From the NCBI RefSeq assembly GCF_009617595.1, contig NZ_WIXK01000001.1, positions 186,001 to 250,000 of the forward strand: a stretch of DNA of 64,000 nucleotides, given 5' to 3'. Position 1 is the first letter of the stretch. Every line of letters begins with the position of its first letter. Positions 1 to 7,949 of this stretch are shown piece after piece. Under the pieces are notes generated by a model that was not told the origin of the DNA, did no database searches, and was given only the letters and a program-made list of their open reading frames with translations. This DNA is from Tritonibacter aquimaris. GTDB lineage: Bacteria > Pseudomonadota > Alphaproteobacteria > Rhodobacterales > Rhodobacteraceae. The position numbers and the translations under genes are program-made.

Positions 1-1
1 T

Positions 2-1129
2 TTTGTGGCCGCGAAAGATCAGATCACGGCTGATTTTCCGGGTGTGATTATCTCTGATATCCGTATGCCGGGGCGTGATGGGTTTCACCTTTTGGAATAC
101 GCGCTTGAGATTGATCCGGATCTGCCGGTGATCTTGCTGACGGGCGAAGGTGATATTCCGATGGCGGTGCGCGCCATGTCACAAGGTGCGTTTGATTTTC
201 TGGAAAAACCCTGTGCCTCGGCGGATTTGCTGGCGGTGCTGGAACGCGCGCTGAATACGCGCAAGCTGGTGCTGGAAAACCGCGAGCTGAAACAGACGCT
301 AGAGCGTGGCGACGCGGCAGCGCGGATGATTTTTGGCGTCTCAGAACAGTCGCAGGATCTGCGCGCGCGGGTGCGTTCGGTTGCGTCCACGCAGGCAGAG
401 GTCTTGGTGACAGGTGCGCCGGGCGGTGGGCTATCCAAGGTGGCGGAAGTCATTCACATCATGTCTACTGCGGCGCAGGGGCCGTTTGTGAAACAGGCGG
501 CGCACCGTGTAACGGCGGATGATTTCCCGGCCCTGTGTAAACGTGCGGCGGGGGGCTCGCTCTATCTGGATGAGATCAAGGAACTGTCGCCTGAGGCGCA
601 ATATGCGGTGTTGGAGCTGCTGGAAAACCCGCATGATGTGCGCATCCTTGCGGGCACGACCGTGGATCTGATCGAGCAGGTGAACAGTCAGAATTTCAAT
701 GCGGATCTGTTTTACCGGTTGGATGTGATGCGGGTGCGTATTCCACCGCTGTCTGAGCGCCCGTCAGATATCCCTGATCTGTTTCGCCACTATGTTGCCC
801 AGGCGGCAGAGCAGGCAGGCATTCAGGAGCCGGAAGTCTCTCAGGAGCATCTCGCGAGTTTGATGGCGCAGGAATGGCCCGGAAACGCGCGCTCGTTGAT
901 GTCGGCGGCCATGCGGTTTGTGCTTGGCATGCCCGAAGAAGCGGTCGAAGCTGCTGAGCTGGGATTGGCGGAACAGATGGCGCAGGTGGAGCGCTCTTTG
1001 CTGATTGCAGCACTGGGGCGGCAAAATGGACGGGCGGCGGCGGCGGCAGAGGTCTTAAAACTGCCGCGCAAGACCCTATATGACAAACTGGCGCGCTACG
1101 GGATTCGTCCCGAAGACTATCGCCGGTAG
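2..1129 (+). CDS. DctD-type response regulator, 5'-truncated by window edge
   Basis: C4-dicarboxylate response regulator of the DctD/NtrC class; the true start lies upstream of the window. The visible part begins inside the receiver domain, with the phospho-acceptor Asp in ISDIRMPG (about residue 18 of the visible part), the switch region LLTGEGD and the conserved Lys in LEKP. An AAA+ domain follows with Walker B-like GGSLYLDEI and the segment ADLFYRLDVMRVRIPPLSERPSDIP split around its arginine-finger region, then a C-terminal Fis-type HTH (RAAAAAEVLKLPRKTLYDKL). The Walker A is altered (GAPGGGLSK instead of GESGTGKE) and the whole GAFTGA loop that contacts sigma-54 is missing, so the AAA+ domain is short. 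It precedes dctPQM in the same direction and probably controls it. A conventional sigma-54 activation mechanism is unlikely. Confidence 0.9.
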   Translation, partial: FVAAKDQITADFPGVIISDIRMPGRDGFHLLEYALEIDPDLPVILLTGEGDIPMAVRAMSQGAFDFLEKPCASADLLAVLERALNTRKLVLENRELKQTLERGDAAARMIFGVSEQSQDLRARVRSVASTQAEVLVTGAPGGGLSKVAEVIHIMSTAAQGPFVKQAAHRVTADDFPALCKRAAGGSLYLDEIKELSPEAQYAVLELLENPHDVRILAGTTVDLIEQVNSQNFNADLFYRLDVMRVRIPPLSERPSDIPDLFRHYVAQAAEQAGIQEPEVSQEHLASLMAQEWPGNARSLMSAAMRFVLGMPEEAVEAAELGLAEQMAQVERSLLIAALGRQNGRAAAAAEVLKLPRKTLYDKLARYGIRPEDYRR

Positions 1130-1146
1130 TATTGGCATCAGCGGTT

Positions 1147-1197
1147 TTGTGCGAAATTCCGCACAAAGCCTTTCTGAACTGTGCGGGTTTTCGCACA
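1147..1197. promoter_or_regulatory. Tandem palindromes upstream of dctP, candidate DctD sites
   Basis: Two inverted repeats with the same half-site: ttgtgcgaaattccgcacaa at 1147-1166 and tgtgcgggttttcgcaca at 1180-1197. Their centres are 32 bp apart, about three helical turns, so both face the same side of the DNA. The GTGCG...CGCAC pattern resembles the tandem DctD sites I recall from rhizobial dctA promoters. They lie between the regulator gene and dctP. Assigning them to the regulator is inference. Confidence 0.65.
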
Positions 1198-1232
1198 AGT
1201 TTATATTGCAAAGTCAATAAGTGCCCGATGCA

Positions 1233-1261
1233 TTGATCTTATAGTATTGAAATTCATTAAT
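1233..1261 (+). promoter_or_regulatory. Weak candidate sigma-70 type promoter for dctPQM
   Basis: TTGATC at 1233-1238 and ATTAAT at 1256-1261 are separated by 17 bp, downstream of the tandem palindromes. I see no convincing TGGCAC-N5-TTGC sigma-54 element between 1200 and 1379, which fits the loss of GAFTGA in the regulator. The -10 matches consensus at only four of six positions, so this is tentative. Confidence 0.3.
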
Positions 1262-1379
1262 AAAATCACCTTGTGACGCAAACGTAAATTGGCCGCTTGT
1301 GACGTGGAATACGATTGAACACATTACTCTCAGAGCCCGTGTCTTCTGACGTGGGAGGGATTTTTTCTGGGAGGTTACT

Positions 1380-2381
1380 ATGAAATTCCTGACCGTTGCT
1401 GCAACTGCTGTTGCTCTGTCCACCACTGCTGGTGCGGCTCTTGCCGCCTGTGATGACGGCGAGATCGTTGCAAAATTCAGCCACGTGACCAACACCGACA
1501 AACACCCAAAAGGGATCGCTGCGTCGCTCTTGGAAAAGCGCGTCAATGAAGAAATGAACGGTGTGATGTGCATTGAGGTCTATCCGAACTCGACACTGTA
1601 CAACGACAATAAAGTTCTCGAAGCAATGCTGCAGGGTGATGTCCAGCTGGCCGCGCCGTCGCTCTCCAAGTTCGAGAAGTTCACCAAACAGTTCCGCCTG
1701 TTTGACCTGCCGTTCATGTTCAAAAACATCGAAGCAGTTGACGCGTTCCAGGGCTCTGAAGCGGGTCAGTCCATGCTCGATTCCATGCAGCGCCGTGGTC
1801 TGCAAGGTCTGGCGTTCTGGCACAACGGCATGAAGCAGATGTCTGCAAACAAGCCGCTGATCTCACCCGAAGATGCGCAGGGCCTGAAGTTCCGCGTTCA
1901 ATCCTCTGACGTGCTGGTTGCGCAGATGGAAGCCATTGGTGGTTCGCCCCAGAAAATGGCCTTCTCTGAGGTATACGGCGCGCTGCAGCAGGGCGTTGTG
2001 GATGGTCAGGAAAACACCTGGTCCAACATCTACGGCAAGAAGTTCTTTGAAGTGCAGGACGGTATTACAGAAACCAACCACGGTGTTCTGGACTATCTGG
2101 TTGTGACCAATGTGGACTGGCTGAACAGCCTGGATGCAGAAGTACGTGACCAGTTCCTGACCATCCTGGGCGAAGTAACCGCAACCCGTAACGCTGAATC
2201 CACCAAGGTGAACGGCGAAGCAAAAGCATCCATCATCGAAGCGGGCGGCGTTGTGCGCACATTGAATGAAGACCAGCGTTCCGTATGGCTTGAAGCGATG
2301 AAGCCTGTTTGGGATCAGTTCGCCGGTGACGTAGGCGTTGAAATGATCGAAGCAGCACAAGCTGCAAACGCTGGTTTCTAA
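1380..2381 (+). CDS. dctP: TRAP transporter solute-binding protein DctP
   Basis: Periplasmic binding protein of a tripartite ATP-independent C4-dicarboxylate (succinate, malate, fumarate) transporter, 333 residues. A Sec signal peptide covers about residues 1-22 (cleavage near AALA/ACDD). The mature protein has the DctP fold, including KFSHVTN, the FDLPFMF region and the RVQSSDV segment that carries the ligand-binding Arg. The start has a GGGAGG-like site upstream (ggaggttactATG). It heads dctPQM and is separated from dctQ by a strong hairpin, which would give an excess of binding protein. The exact substrate cannot be read from sequence. Confidence 0.95.
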   Translation: MKFLTVAATAVALSTTAGAALAACDDGEIVAKFSHVTNTDKHPKGIAASLLEKRVNEEMNGVMCIEVYPNSTLYNDNKVLEAMLQGDVQLAAPSLSKFEKFTKQFRLFDLPFMFKNIEAVDAFQGSEAGQSMLDSMQRRGLQGLAFWHNGMKQMSANKPLISPEDAQGLKFRVQSSDVLVAQMEAIGGSPQKMAFSEVYGALQQGVVDGQENTWSNIYGKKFFEVQDGITETNHGVLDYLVVTNVDWLNSLDAEVRDQFLTILGEVTATRNAESTKVNGEAKASIIEAGGVVRTLNEDQRSVWLEAMKPVWDQFAGDVGVEMIEAAQAANAGF

Positions 2382-2397
2382 ACCAGTTTAAAAACTC

Positions 2398-2430
2398 CAG
2401 AGGGGCGATCAAATGCGCCCCTCTGTTTTT
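2398..2430 (+). terminator. Hairpin with T-run between dctP and dctQ
   Basis: A 10-bp stem (cagaggggcg / cgcccctctg, 2398-2407 with 2416-2425) and an 8-nt loop are followed by TTTTT. It lies inside the operon, so it probably acts as a partial terminator or 3' stabiliser that raises DctP over the membrane subunits. Confidence 0.8.
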
Positions 2431-2485
2431 CTCGGTAAGCCGCTGTGCTTGCCGTAACCTTTCCTGAAAATCTGGGAGATGACTT

Positions 2486-3163
2486 ATGTCGGGGGCACAT
2501 ACCGGGCCAACCGGGTTCATTGATGCAATCGAAGAGACTTTGATTGCCATTATCTTGGGGCTGATGACGGCGCTGACCTTTGCCAATGTGGTTGCGCGTT
2601 TCGCCTTTAACTCAAATATCCTTTGGGCGCTTGAGGCCACTGTGTTCCTGTTTGCCTGGTTGGTGCTGCTGGGCGCGTCTTACGCGGTCAAGAAACACTC
2701 GCACCTGGGTGTGGATGCGATCATCAACATGCTGCCTGCGGGCGCACGCAAAGTTGTTGGCCTGTTTGCGGTTGGCTGCTGTCTGGTGTTTTCGCTGCTG
2801 CTTTTGAAGGGCGCCTATGATTACTGGGCCGTGTTTGCAGATCTGCCGCCGACCTCGGGCCGCTGGTTCCCAACCGGTCTGAACGAAAGCGCGCGTTCGC
2901 AGAGCTTTTATGAAGTGCAGGATGTGCCGATGATTGGTGCCTTCCGCTTTTTGGAAGATCTGATCAACTACGGTGATGCATACGAGAAGCTGCCCAAAGT
3001 GGTGCCTTATGTTGTCCTGCCTGTTTCCATGCTGCTGTTGGTTTTGCGTTTTGCCCAGGCTGCGGTGCAGATTTTGCGCGGCGAGGCGGATCGCCTTGTT
3101 GCAAGCCACGAAGTAGAAGATGAGCTGGACGCGGTGCGCGCCCAGCGTGGGGAGCACGACTGA
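2486..3163 (+). CDS. dctQ: TRAP transporter small membrane subunit DctQ
   Basis: Small integral-membrane subunit (DctQ family) of the TRAP transporter, 225 residues. Four hydrophobic segments are visible: roughly residues 12-35, 48-65, 90-110 and 170-190. The second contains the family pattern FLFAWLVLLGASYAVKKHSHLGVD. A longer periplasmic loop (about residues 115-165) and a charged C-terminus are present. The GGGAG site lies 7 nt before the ATG. Its stop overlaps the dctM start by one base, so the two are translationally coupled. Confidence 0.95.
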   Translation: MSGAHTGPTGFIDAIEETLIAIILGLMTALTFANVVARFAFNSNILWALEATVFLFAWLVLLGASYAVKKHSHLGVDAIINMLPAGARKVVGLFAVGCCLVFSLLLLKGAYDYWAVFADLPPTSGRWFPTGLNESARSQSFYEVQDVPMIGAFRFLEDLINYGDAYEKLPKVVPYVVLPVSMLLLVLRFAQAAVQILRGEADRLVASHEVEDELDAVRAQRGEHD

Positions 3164-4539
3164 TGGATGTAGTATTTCTATTTGGCATGGTGATTGGCCT
3201 GCTCTTGCTGGGCGTGCCGATTGCGGTCTCGCTGGGTCTCAGCTCCACGATCTTCCTGTTGATCTATTCCGACAGCTCGCTGGCCTCCGTTGCGGGCACG
3301 CTGTTTGAAGCCTTTGAAGGCCACTTTACCCTGCTGGCGATCCCGTTCTTTATTCTTGCCTCAAGCTTTATGACCACGGGTGGCGTTGCCAAACGCATCA
3401 TCCGGTTCTCGATTGCCTGTGTGGGGCATCTGCCGGGTGGTCTGGCGATTGCGGGTGTCTTTGCCTGTATGCTGTTTGCCGCTTTGTCGGGCTCGTCGCC
3501 TGCAACAGTTGTGGCGATTGGCTCAATCGTGATCGCGGGCATGCGTCAGGTGGGCTATTCCAAGGAATTCGCCGCTGGTGTGATCTGTAACGCGGGCACA
3601 TTGGGCATTCTGATCCCGCCTTCGATTGTGATGGTGGTTTACGCTGCTGCGGTTGAAGTGTCTGTGGGCCGGATGTTCCTTGCCGGTGTTATTCCGGGTC
3701 TGCTGGCTGGTCTGTTCCTGATGGTCACCATCTACGTGATGGCCAAGGTCAAGAACCTGCCCAAAGGCGAATGGAAAGGCTGGGGTGAAGTCCTTGCTTC
3801 TGCGCGCGACGCAGGCTGGGGGCTGTTCCTGATCGTGATCATTCTGGGCGGCATCTACGGTGGTATCTTTACCCCAACCGAGGCTGCAGCGGTTGCAGCG
3901 GTCTATGCCTTCTTTATTGCGAGCTTTGTCTACAAAGACATGGGTCCGCTCAGCAATGGCGAAGATGCACCAAAGATTCCTTTGCTGAAAAAGCCATTGG
4001 CTCTGGTGACTGCATTCTTCCACCCCGATACCAAACACACGCTGTTTGAAGCGGGTAAACTGACCGTCACCTTGCTGTTCGTGATCGCCAACGCGCTGAT
4101 CCTGAAACACGTGCTGACCGATGAACAGGTGCCGCAGCATATCGCCAATGCAATGCTGTCTGCGGGCTTTGGTCCGGTGATGTTCCTGATCGTTGTAAAC
4201 GTGATCCTGCTGATCGGTGGTCAGTTCATGGAGCCGTCGGGCCTGCTCGTGATTGTGGCACCCCTGGTGTTCCCGATTGCAATCGAGCTGGGCATTGATC
4301 CGATCCACCTTGGTATCATCATGGTTGTGAACATGGAGATCGGTATGATCACCCCGCCGGTTGGTCTGAACCTCTTTGTGACCTCGGGTGTTGCAGGCAT
4401 GCCGATGATGGCAGTGGTACGCGCGGCGCTTCCGTTCCTTGCAGTGCTGTTTGTGTTCCTGATCCTCATCACCTATGTGCCGGCAATTTCGACCTTCTTG
4501 CCGAACCACTTTATGGGGCCAGAGATCATAACCAAATAG
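3163..4539 (+). CDS. dctM: TRAP transporter large permease DctM
   Basis: Large channel subunit of the C4-dicarboxylate TRAP transporter, 458 residues, with about 12 membrane segments. It contains the typical DctM stretches SGSSPATVVAIGSI, GTLGILIPPSI, IFTPTEAAAVAAVYAF and ITPPVGLNLFV. It is somewhat longer than the usual 425-440 residues because of a hydrophilic insert of about 35 residues (around residues 257-295, KDMGPLSNG...HPDTKHT) after the TPTEAAA region. Last gene of the operon, ending in a terminator shared with the convergent tpiA. Confidence 0.96.
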   Translation: MDVVFLFGMVIGLLLLGVPIAVSLGLSSTIFLLIYSDSSLASVAGTLFEAFEGHFTLLAIPFFILASSFMTTGGVAKRIIRFSIACVGHLPGGLAIAGVFACMLFAALSGSSPATVVAIGSIVIAGMRQVGYSKEFAAGVICNAGTLGILIPPSIVMVVYAAAVEVSVGRMFLAGVIPGLLAGLFLMVTIYVMAKVKNLPKGEWKGWGEVLASARDAGWGLFLIVIILGGIYGGIFTPTEAAAVAAVYAFFIASFVYKDMGPLSNGEDAPKIPLLKKPLALVTAFFHPDTKHTLFEAGKLTVTLLFVIANALILKHVLTDEQVPQHIANAMLSAGFGPVMFLIVVNVILLIGGQFMEPSGLLVIVAPLVFPIAIELGIDPIHLGIIMVVNMEIGMITPPVGLNLFVTSGVAGMPMMAVVRAALPFLAVLFVFLILITYVPAISTFLPNHFMGPEIITK

Positions 4540-4544
4540 AAAAA

Positions 4545-4568
4545 CCCCGCCGGATCTAACCGGCGGGG
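4545..4568 (-). terminator. Terminator for tpiA on the minus strand
   Basis: A 9-bp GC stem (ccccgccgg / ccggcgggg) with loop atctaa. On the minus strand the stem is followed by TTTTT, the complement of the A-run at 4540-4544. It lies 50 bp beyond the tpiA stop. Confidence 0.7.
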
Positions 4569-4582
4569 CCTATTCAAGACTA

Positions 4583-4612
4583 AGGCGCCCTCTTGCAAGG
4601 GCGCCTTTTTTT
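4583..4612 (+). terminator. Terminator for dctPQM
   Basis: An 8-bp stem aggcgccc / gggcgcct (4583-4590 with 4599-4606), 8-nt loop and seven Ts on the plus strand. Together with the hairpin at 4545-4568 it insulates the convergent dctM and tpiA genes. Confidence 0.85.
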
Positions 4613-4617
4613 ATGCC

Positions 4618-5367
4618 TTAGGAGGCGGCAAGCGCGGCGGCGATTGGGGCGAAATCTGCTGCTTTGAGGCTGGCCCCCCCCACAAGCGCGCCGTCCACAT
4701 TGCTGACCGCAAAAATCTCAGCCGCGTTGCCCGGCTTGACCGAGCCACCATAAAGCAGCGGGATGGCATTGCCGGTCTCGGCCCCAAAGCGCGCCACCAG
4801 TTCTGCGCGCAGGAAATCATGCACCTCGCCGATTTGTTCCAGCGTGGGCACTTTGCCGGTGCCAATGGCCCAGACCGGTTCATAGGCCACAACGGTGTTT
4901 TCGCCGGTGATCCCATCGGGCAGGGAGCCTGTGAGCTGGCTGCCAACAACCTTGAGCGTGTCACCCGCTTCGCGTTCATCCAGAGTTTCGCCAATGCAGA
5001 CAACGGCCTGCAGGCCCGCGTCTTGTGCGGCCTCGGTCTTGGCGCGCACGGTGATGTCGCTTTCACCGTGATCTGTACGACGTTCCGAATGGCCAAGGAT
5101 CACCGCCGCAGCGCCTGCGTCTTTCAGCATCTCGGCGCTGGTGTCACCGGTGTGGGCGCCGGATGTGGCCGCGTGGCAATCCTGCCCGCCAATGGAGAGC
5201 TTGGCATCTGCCGCAGTCTCGGCCGCTGCCGCGACCAAAGTGGCCGGGGGGCAGATCAGCACGTCTACATCCGTTGTGGCGGTTGCCTCTGCGATGGCTT
5301 TCAGCTCAGCCAGAGCTGCTCGTGTGCCATTCATTTTCCAATTGCCAGCCGCAAGTTTACGCGCCAT
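4618..5367 (-). CDS. tpiA: Triosephosphate isomerase
   Basis: Interconverts dihydroxyacetone phosphate and glyceraldehyde-3-phosphate in glycolysis/gluconeogenesis; cytoplasmic, 249 residues, full length. Catalytic residues are visible: Lys11 in GNWKMN, His93 in LGHSERR and Glu163 in [12 protein letters not shown]. The phosphate-binding ends [10 protein letters not shown] and GALVGGASL are intact. It is monocistronic, with its own terminator and convergent to dctM. Confidence 0.98.
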   Translation of the reverse strand: MARKLAAGNWKMNGTRAALAELKAIAEATATTDVDVLICPPATLVAAAAETAADAKLSIGGQDCHAATSGAHTGDTSAEMLKDAGAAAVILGHSERRTDHGESDITVRAKTEAAQDAGLQAVVCIGETLDEREAGDTLKVVGSQLTGSLPDGITGENTVVAYEPVWAIGTGKVPTLEQIGEVHDFLRAELVARFGAETGNAIPLLYGGSVKPGNAAEIFAVSNVDGALVGGASLKAADFAPIAAALAAS

Positions 5368-5402
5368 GTCGGATATTCTCCATTACCGGTTACTTGCCTG
5401 AC

Positions 5403-5431
5403 GGGATAGCACTGCCACGGCGCGGAAACAA
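5403..5431 (-). promoter_or_regulatory. Candidate sigma-70 promoter for tpiA
   Basis: Read on the minus strand: TTGTTT (5431-5426), 17 bp, TATCCC (5408-5403), ending 35 bp before the tpiA ATG. The -10 resembles the TATCCG proposed for argS in this window. Prediction by eye only. Confidence 0.4.
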
Positions 5432-5695
5432 TTGCGCTGATGGCGGTTCTCTCTGGTGTGGTTTGCAATCGGGCGCTATGAGGGCCTAACCCTTTGGCAG
5501 CCGATGCGCGCACCTCAAGAATGGGTGCGTCTATGCTGCAAGATAGGCGAAATTGGCGTTCTGACCATTTTTAACACCGGGCTGGATGCAGACCACAACG
5601 GGCCGGAGACGGCCGCGTATCGCAGTTTTTCACCGCATCATCATCGGTCAAAGCGGCAGTGGATCTGGCTAAAACCGGATTGAACCGGGGCGAGC
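5432..5695. other. Intergenic stretch without recognisable gene
   Basis: The space between tpiA and the Fe-S carrier gene is 328 bases in all. Apart from the tpiA promoter candidate I see no RNA gene, repeat or credible coding sequence. A 75-codon open frame at 5456-5683 has no ribosome site and an unnatural composition. Confidence 0.5.
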
Positions 5696-6055
5696 TTATT
5701 CGTGGCCCGGAACATTAAAGCTGATGGATTCGCCACAGCCGCAGGCCTCAGCCACATTGGGGTTGTTGAACTTGAAGCTCGATTCCAGCAGGGAAACCTC
5801 ATAGTCGATTTCGGTGCCGAACAGGAACATCTGCGCCATTGGGGCAATCATCACCCGCGCGCCATCCTGTTCGATCACCTCATCATTGGGATCGGCCTCA
5901 TCCACATATTCCATGGTATATTCCATGCCCGCGCAGCCACCTTTTTTGATGCCGATGCGCAGGCCTGCGCGACCGTCTTTTTCCATCAACTTGGAAATCT
6001 GCTTCACCGCACGCGGTGTTATGGTTACGGCCTGCTTGCCGGGAATACCAAACAT
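5696..6055 (-). CDS. sufA: A-type iron-sulfur carrier (SufA/IscA-like)
   Basis: Fe-S cluster assembly/carrier protein of the HesB/IscA family, 119 residues. The three conserved cysteines are present: one in GGCAGMEY and two in the C-terminal ACGCGES. I chose the ATG at 6055 (MFGIPGK) because GGAG sits 6 nt before it; the GTG 12 bases upstream has no ribosome site. sufT follows upstream on the same strand, suggesting this is the end of a SUF locus, although no other suf genes lie in the window. A second A-type carrier is at 29427-29750. Confidence 0.9.
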   Translation of the reverse strand: MFGIPGKQAVTITPRAVKQISKLMEKDGRAGLRIGIKKGGCAGMEYTMEYVDEADPNDEVIEQDGARVMIAPMAQMFLFGTEIDYEVSLLESSFKFNNPNVAEACGCGESISFNVPGHE

Positions 6056-6123
6056 ATGTGTCTCCACCTTGGACCTAGCGCATATCTAGGAACGGGCAGC
6101 TAAAGGTTCAAGTCAATGGAACG

Positions 6124-6486
6124 TTACATAAAGCCCAATTCAAGCCGGGCTTCATCAGACATCATGTCCATGCCCCAGGGCGGCTCCCACACCAGTTCGA
6201 CATCAACCGATTTTACCCCGCCAACAGCAGAGACCGCATCCACGATCCAGCCCGGCATTTCACCGGCAACAGGGCAGCCCGGTGCGGTCAGGGTCATAAT
6301 GACTTTGACGTCGTTTTCATCTGAGATCTCAATCGTGTAGATCAAACCAAGGTCATAGATGTTGACCGGGATCTCCGGGTCATAAATCGAACGACAGGCA
6401 GCCACGATCTGTTCATACAGATCATGGTTCACCGAGGAGGGTGCAATCAGTGGTGTGCCTTCAAGCGGTTCGGATGTGTCGGTCAT
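6124..6486 (-). CDS. sufT: SUF-system Fe-S maturation protein (DUF59/MIP18 family)
   Basis: Small Fe-S cluster maturation factor of the MIP18/DUF59 family, 120 residues. Landmarks: DPEIPVNIYDLGLIY, then TLTAPGCPVA with the conserved Cys, and VWEPPWGMDMMS near the C-terminus. The first 25 residues are a variable extension. It is transcribed toward the A-type carrier 69 bases downstream and probably shares its transcript. The family assists cluster transfer to target proteins; the specific clients are unknown. Confidence 0.9.
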   Translation of the reverse strand: MTDTSEPLEGTPLIAPSSVNHDLYEQIVAACRSIYDPEIPVNIYDLGLIYTIEISDENDVKVIMTLTAPGCPVAGEMPGWIVDAVSAVGGVKSVDVELVWEPPWGMDMMSDEARLELGFM

Positions 6487-6573
6487 GGAAGCCCCAAATT
6501 TATTCGCCTGACTATATAGATAACCTTGCAGCAGCCGTCCAGTAGCAGGCCTTCATATCAAAGATCCCAAAAA

Positions 6574-6608
6574 GGCGGCATATTGGCAACCTGAGTATTG
6601 CCAATATG
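6574..6608 (-). terminator. Terminator after the nfeD/SPFH pair
   Basis: 11-bp inverted repeat catattggcaa / ttgccaatatg (6579-6589 with 6598-6608). On the minus strand it is followed by CCGCCTTTTT. It lies directly beyond the NfeD-like gene. Confidence 0.75.
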
Positions 6609-6616
6609 TGACTGTT

Positions 6617-6898
6617 TTAGTCGTTTATATCGTGATCGAAGTGTTTGACCTGCCCGGTTGGCAGCGAAAACAGACGATGCAGCGCCAGCCATGCCGCCAG
6701 CGACAGGCTCGCAAACAGCAAAAGCATCAGCGTTGGCGCCAGAGAGAACCCCGGCACCACAAGGATCAGGGCGGCGATCACCCCGGCGCCAATGCCAAAG
6801 CCAAGCGCGATGAAACCGGGCAGTAGTACTTCAAGGATCACCAGCACAAGCGCGGCGATGCCCCAGACCCACCAGACCAGCCAGAAATTATCGATCAC
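6617..6898 (-). CDS. Short NfeD-like membrane protein
   Basis: 93-residue protein of the short NfeD type: two or three membrane helices (about residues 5-30, 33-52 and 55-75) with LVILEVLLPGFIALGFGIGAG as the recognisable core, and a short soluble tail. The OB-fold domain of longer NfeD proteins is missing or minimal. It overlaps the end of the SPFH gene by one base and forms the common SPFH–NfeD operon, a pair linked to membrane microdomains. The function of the short form is not firmly known. Confidence 0.85.
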   Translation of the reverse strand: MIDNFWLVWWVWGIAALVLVILEVLLPGFIALGFGIGAGVIAALILVVPGFSLAPTLMLLLFASLSLAAWLALHRLFSLPTGQVKHFDHDIND

Positions 6899-7785
6899 TA
6901 TCTAACCCCTTTCAGCAGTTTGAACGCATCGCCAAAGGCTTCGAGCGCCTGTGCGGGCACCACGATGGTCTGTTTGCCCTCGCCCTGACCAAGTGCTGTG
7001 AGCGATTCCACCTGTTTCAGCGCCACCTGATATTGCGCTGCTTCAATGCCGTTTTCCTTGATCGCCTTGGCCACAACCTCGGTTGCATAGGCTTCGGCTT
7101 CGGCCTCGATCCGGCGCGCCTTGGCGCTTTGCTCGGCGGCGTAAAGTTCGGCATCCGCTGCAAGCTCGACTGAACGTTTCTGCCCCTCGGCCTCGGTCAC
7201 CTGGGCGCGGCGCGCGCGTTCCGCATTGAGCTGCTGCAGCATGGCGTCACGAGTGGCCTGATCAAGGTTCACATCTAGGATCTCGGCGCGGGTGACTTCA
7301 ATTCCCCAATCGTCCACCGCGTCTTCAACGCTTTCCTGAATGCGTGAGATCAGCTGGGCGCGGTTGGATTGTACCTCATCCAGGTCCATTTTACCAATTT
7401 CGGCCCGCACAATACCAGCAACGGTGGTTGCGATTGCACCATCCACGTCGCGGATCCGGTAAACGGTCTTTTCCGGTTCAAGGATGCGGTAAAACACCGA
7501 GGTGTCGATCTGTACCAGAACGTTGTCTTTGGTGATTGCGTCCTGGGTGGCGTTGGGCAGCTGGCGTTCCAGGATCGAAATCTTATGGGCGACATTGTCG
7601 AGAAACGGCACGATGAAGTTGATACCTGGCCCAAGCACCGCATGCAGACGGCCAAAGCGCTCAACCACATATTTCTGCGATTGCGGCACGATTTTGATGC
7701 CGCGGAAGATAATGATGACGATCAGAGTCGCCGCCACAAGGAAAACGATGTTTTGTGACAATAGGTCGAGGATTAACTGCTCCAT
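6898..7785 (-). CDS. SPFH/band-7 domain membrane protein (QmcA/stomatin-like)
   Basis: 295-residue stomatin/prohibitin-family protein. An N-terminal membrane anchor (about residues 10-30) is followed by the SPFH domain starting at VPQSQKYVVERFGR, then an Ala/Glu-rich coiled coil (around residues 185-240, with EAEGQKRS and AEAEAYATEV) used for oligomerisation. Likely a ring-forming scaffold of the inner membrane working with the NfeD-like protein. The family is sometimes annotated as a protease subunit, but no protease residues are present. Confidence 0.92.
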   Translation of the reverse strand: MEQLILDLLSQNIVFLVAATLIVIIIFRGIKIVPQSQKYVVERFGRLHAVLGPGINFIVPFLDNVAHKISILERQLPNATQDAITKDNVLVQIDTSVFYRILEPEKTVYRIRDVDGAIATTVAGIVRAEIGKMDLDEVQSNRAQLISRIQESVEDAVDDWGIEVTRAEILDVNLDQATRDAMLQQLNAERARRAQVTEAEGQKRSVELAADAELYAAEQSAKARRIEAEAEAYATEVVAKAIKENGIEAAQYQVALKQVESLTALGQGEGKQTIVVPAQALEAFGDAFKLLKGVR

Positions 7786-7949
7786 CGGAGACCTCCTAAG
7801 GTGTCAAGCCGCCTTGGCGACACCGCAATAAATGATGCGTAATGCGCCTTTTATATAGGCGGCGGGTGGCTTTGGTGCAATTGTGTTGGCTTGGCAAAGG
7901 CTGAAGTTCTGCGTAAAGGAACGGCTCACAGCGTCACAAGGTGGATGAG

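Noticed and set aside
1200-1379. Sigma-54 promoter for dctP
   Set aside because: Looked for TGGCAC-N5-TTGC; only gtgcccgatgcattg comes near and spacing and bases do not fit.
3523-4509. 328-codon open frame antisense to dctM
   Set aside because: Shadow of a membrane-protein gene; the translation is His/Asp/Gln-rich and unnatural.
5456-5683. 75-codon frame between tpiA and the Fe-S carrier gene
   Set aside because: No ribosome site, odd composition, no neighbour relationship.
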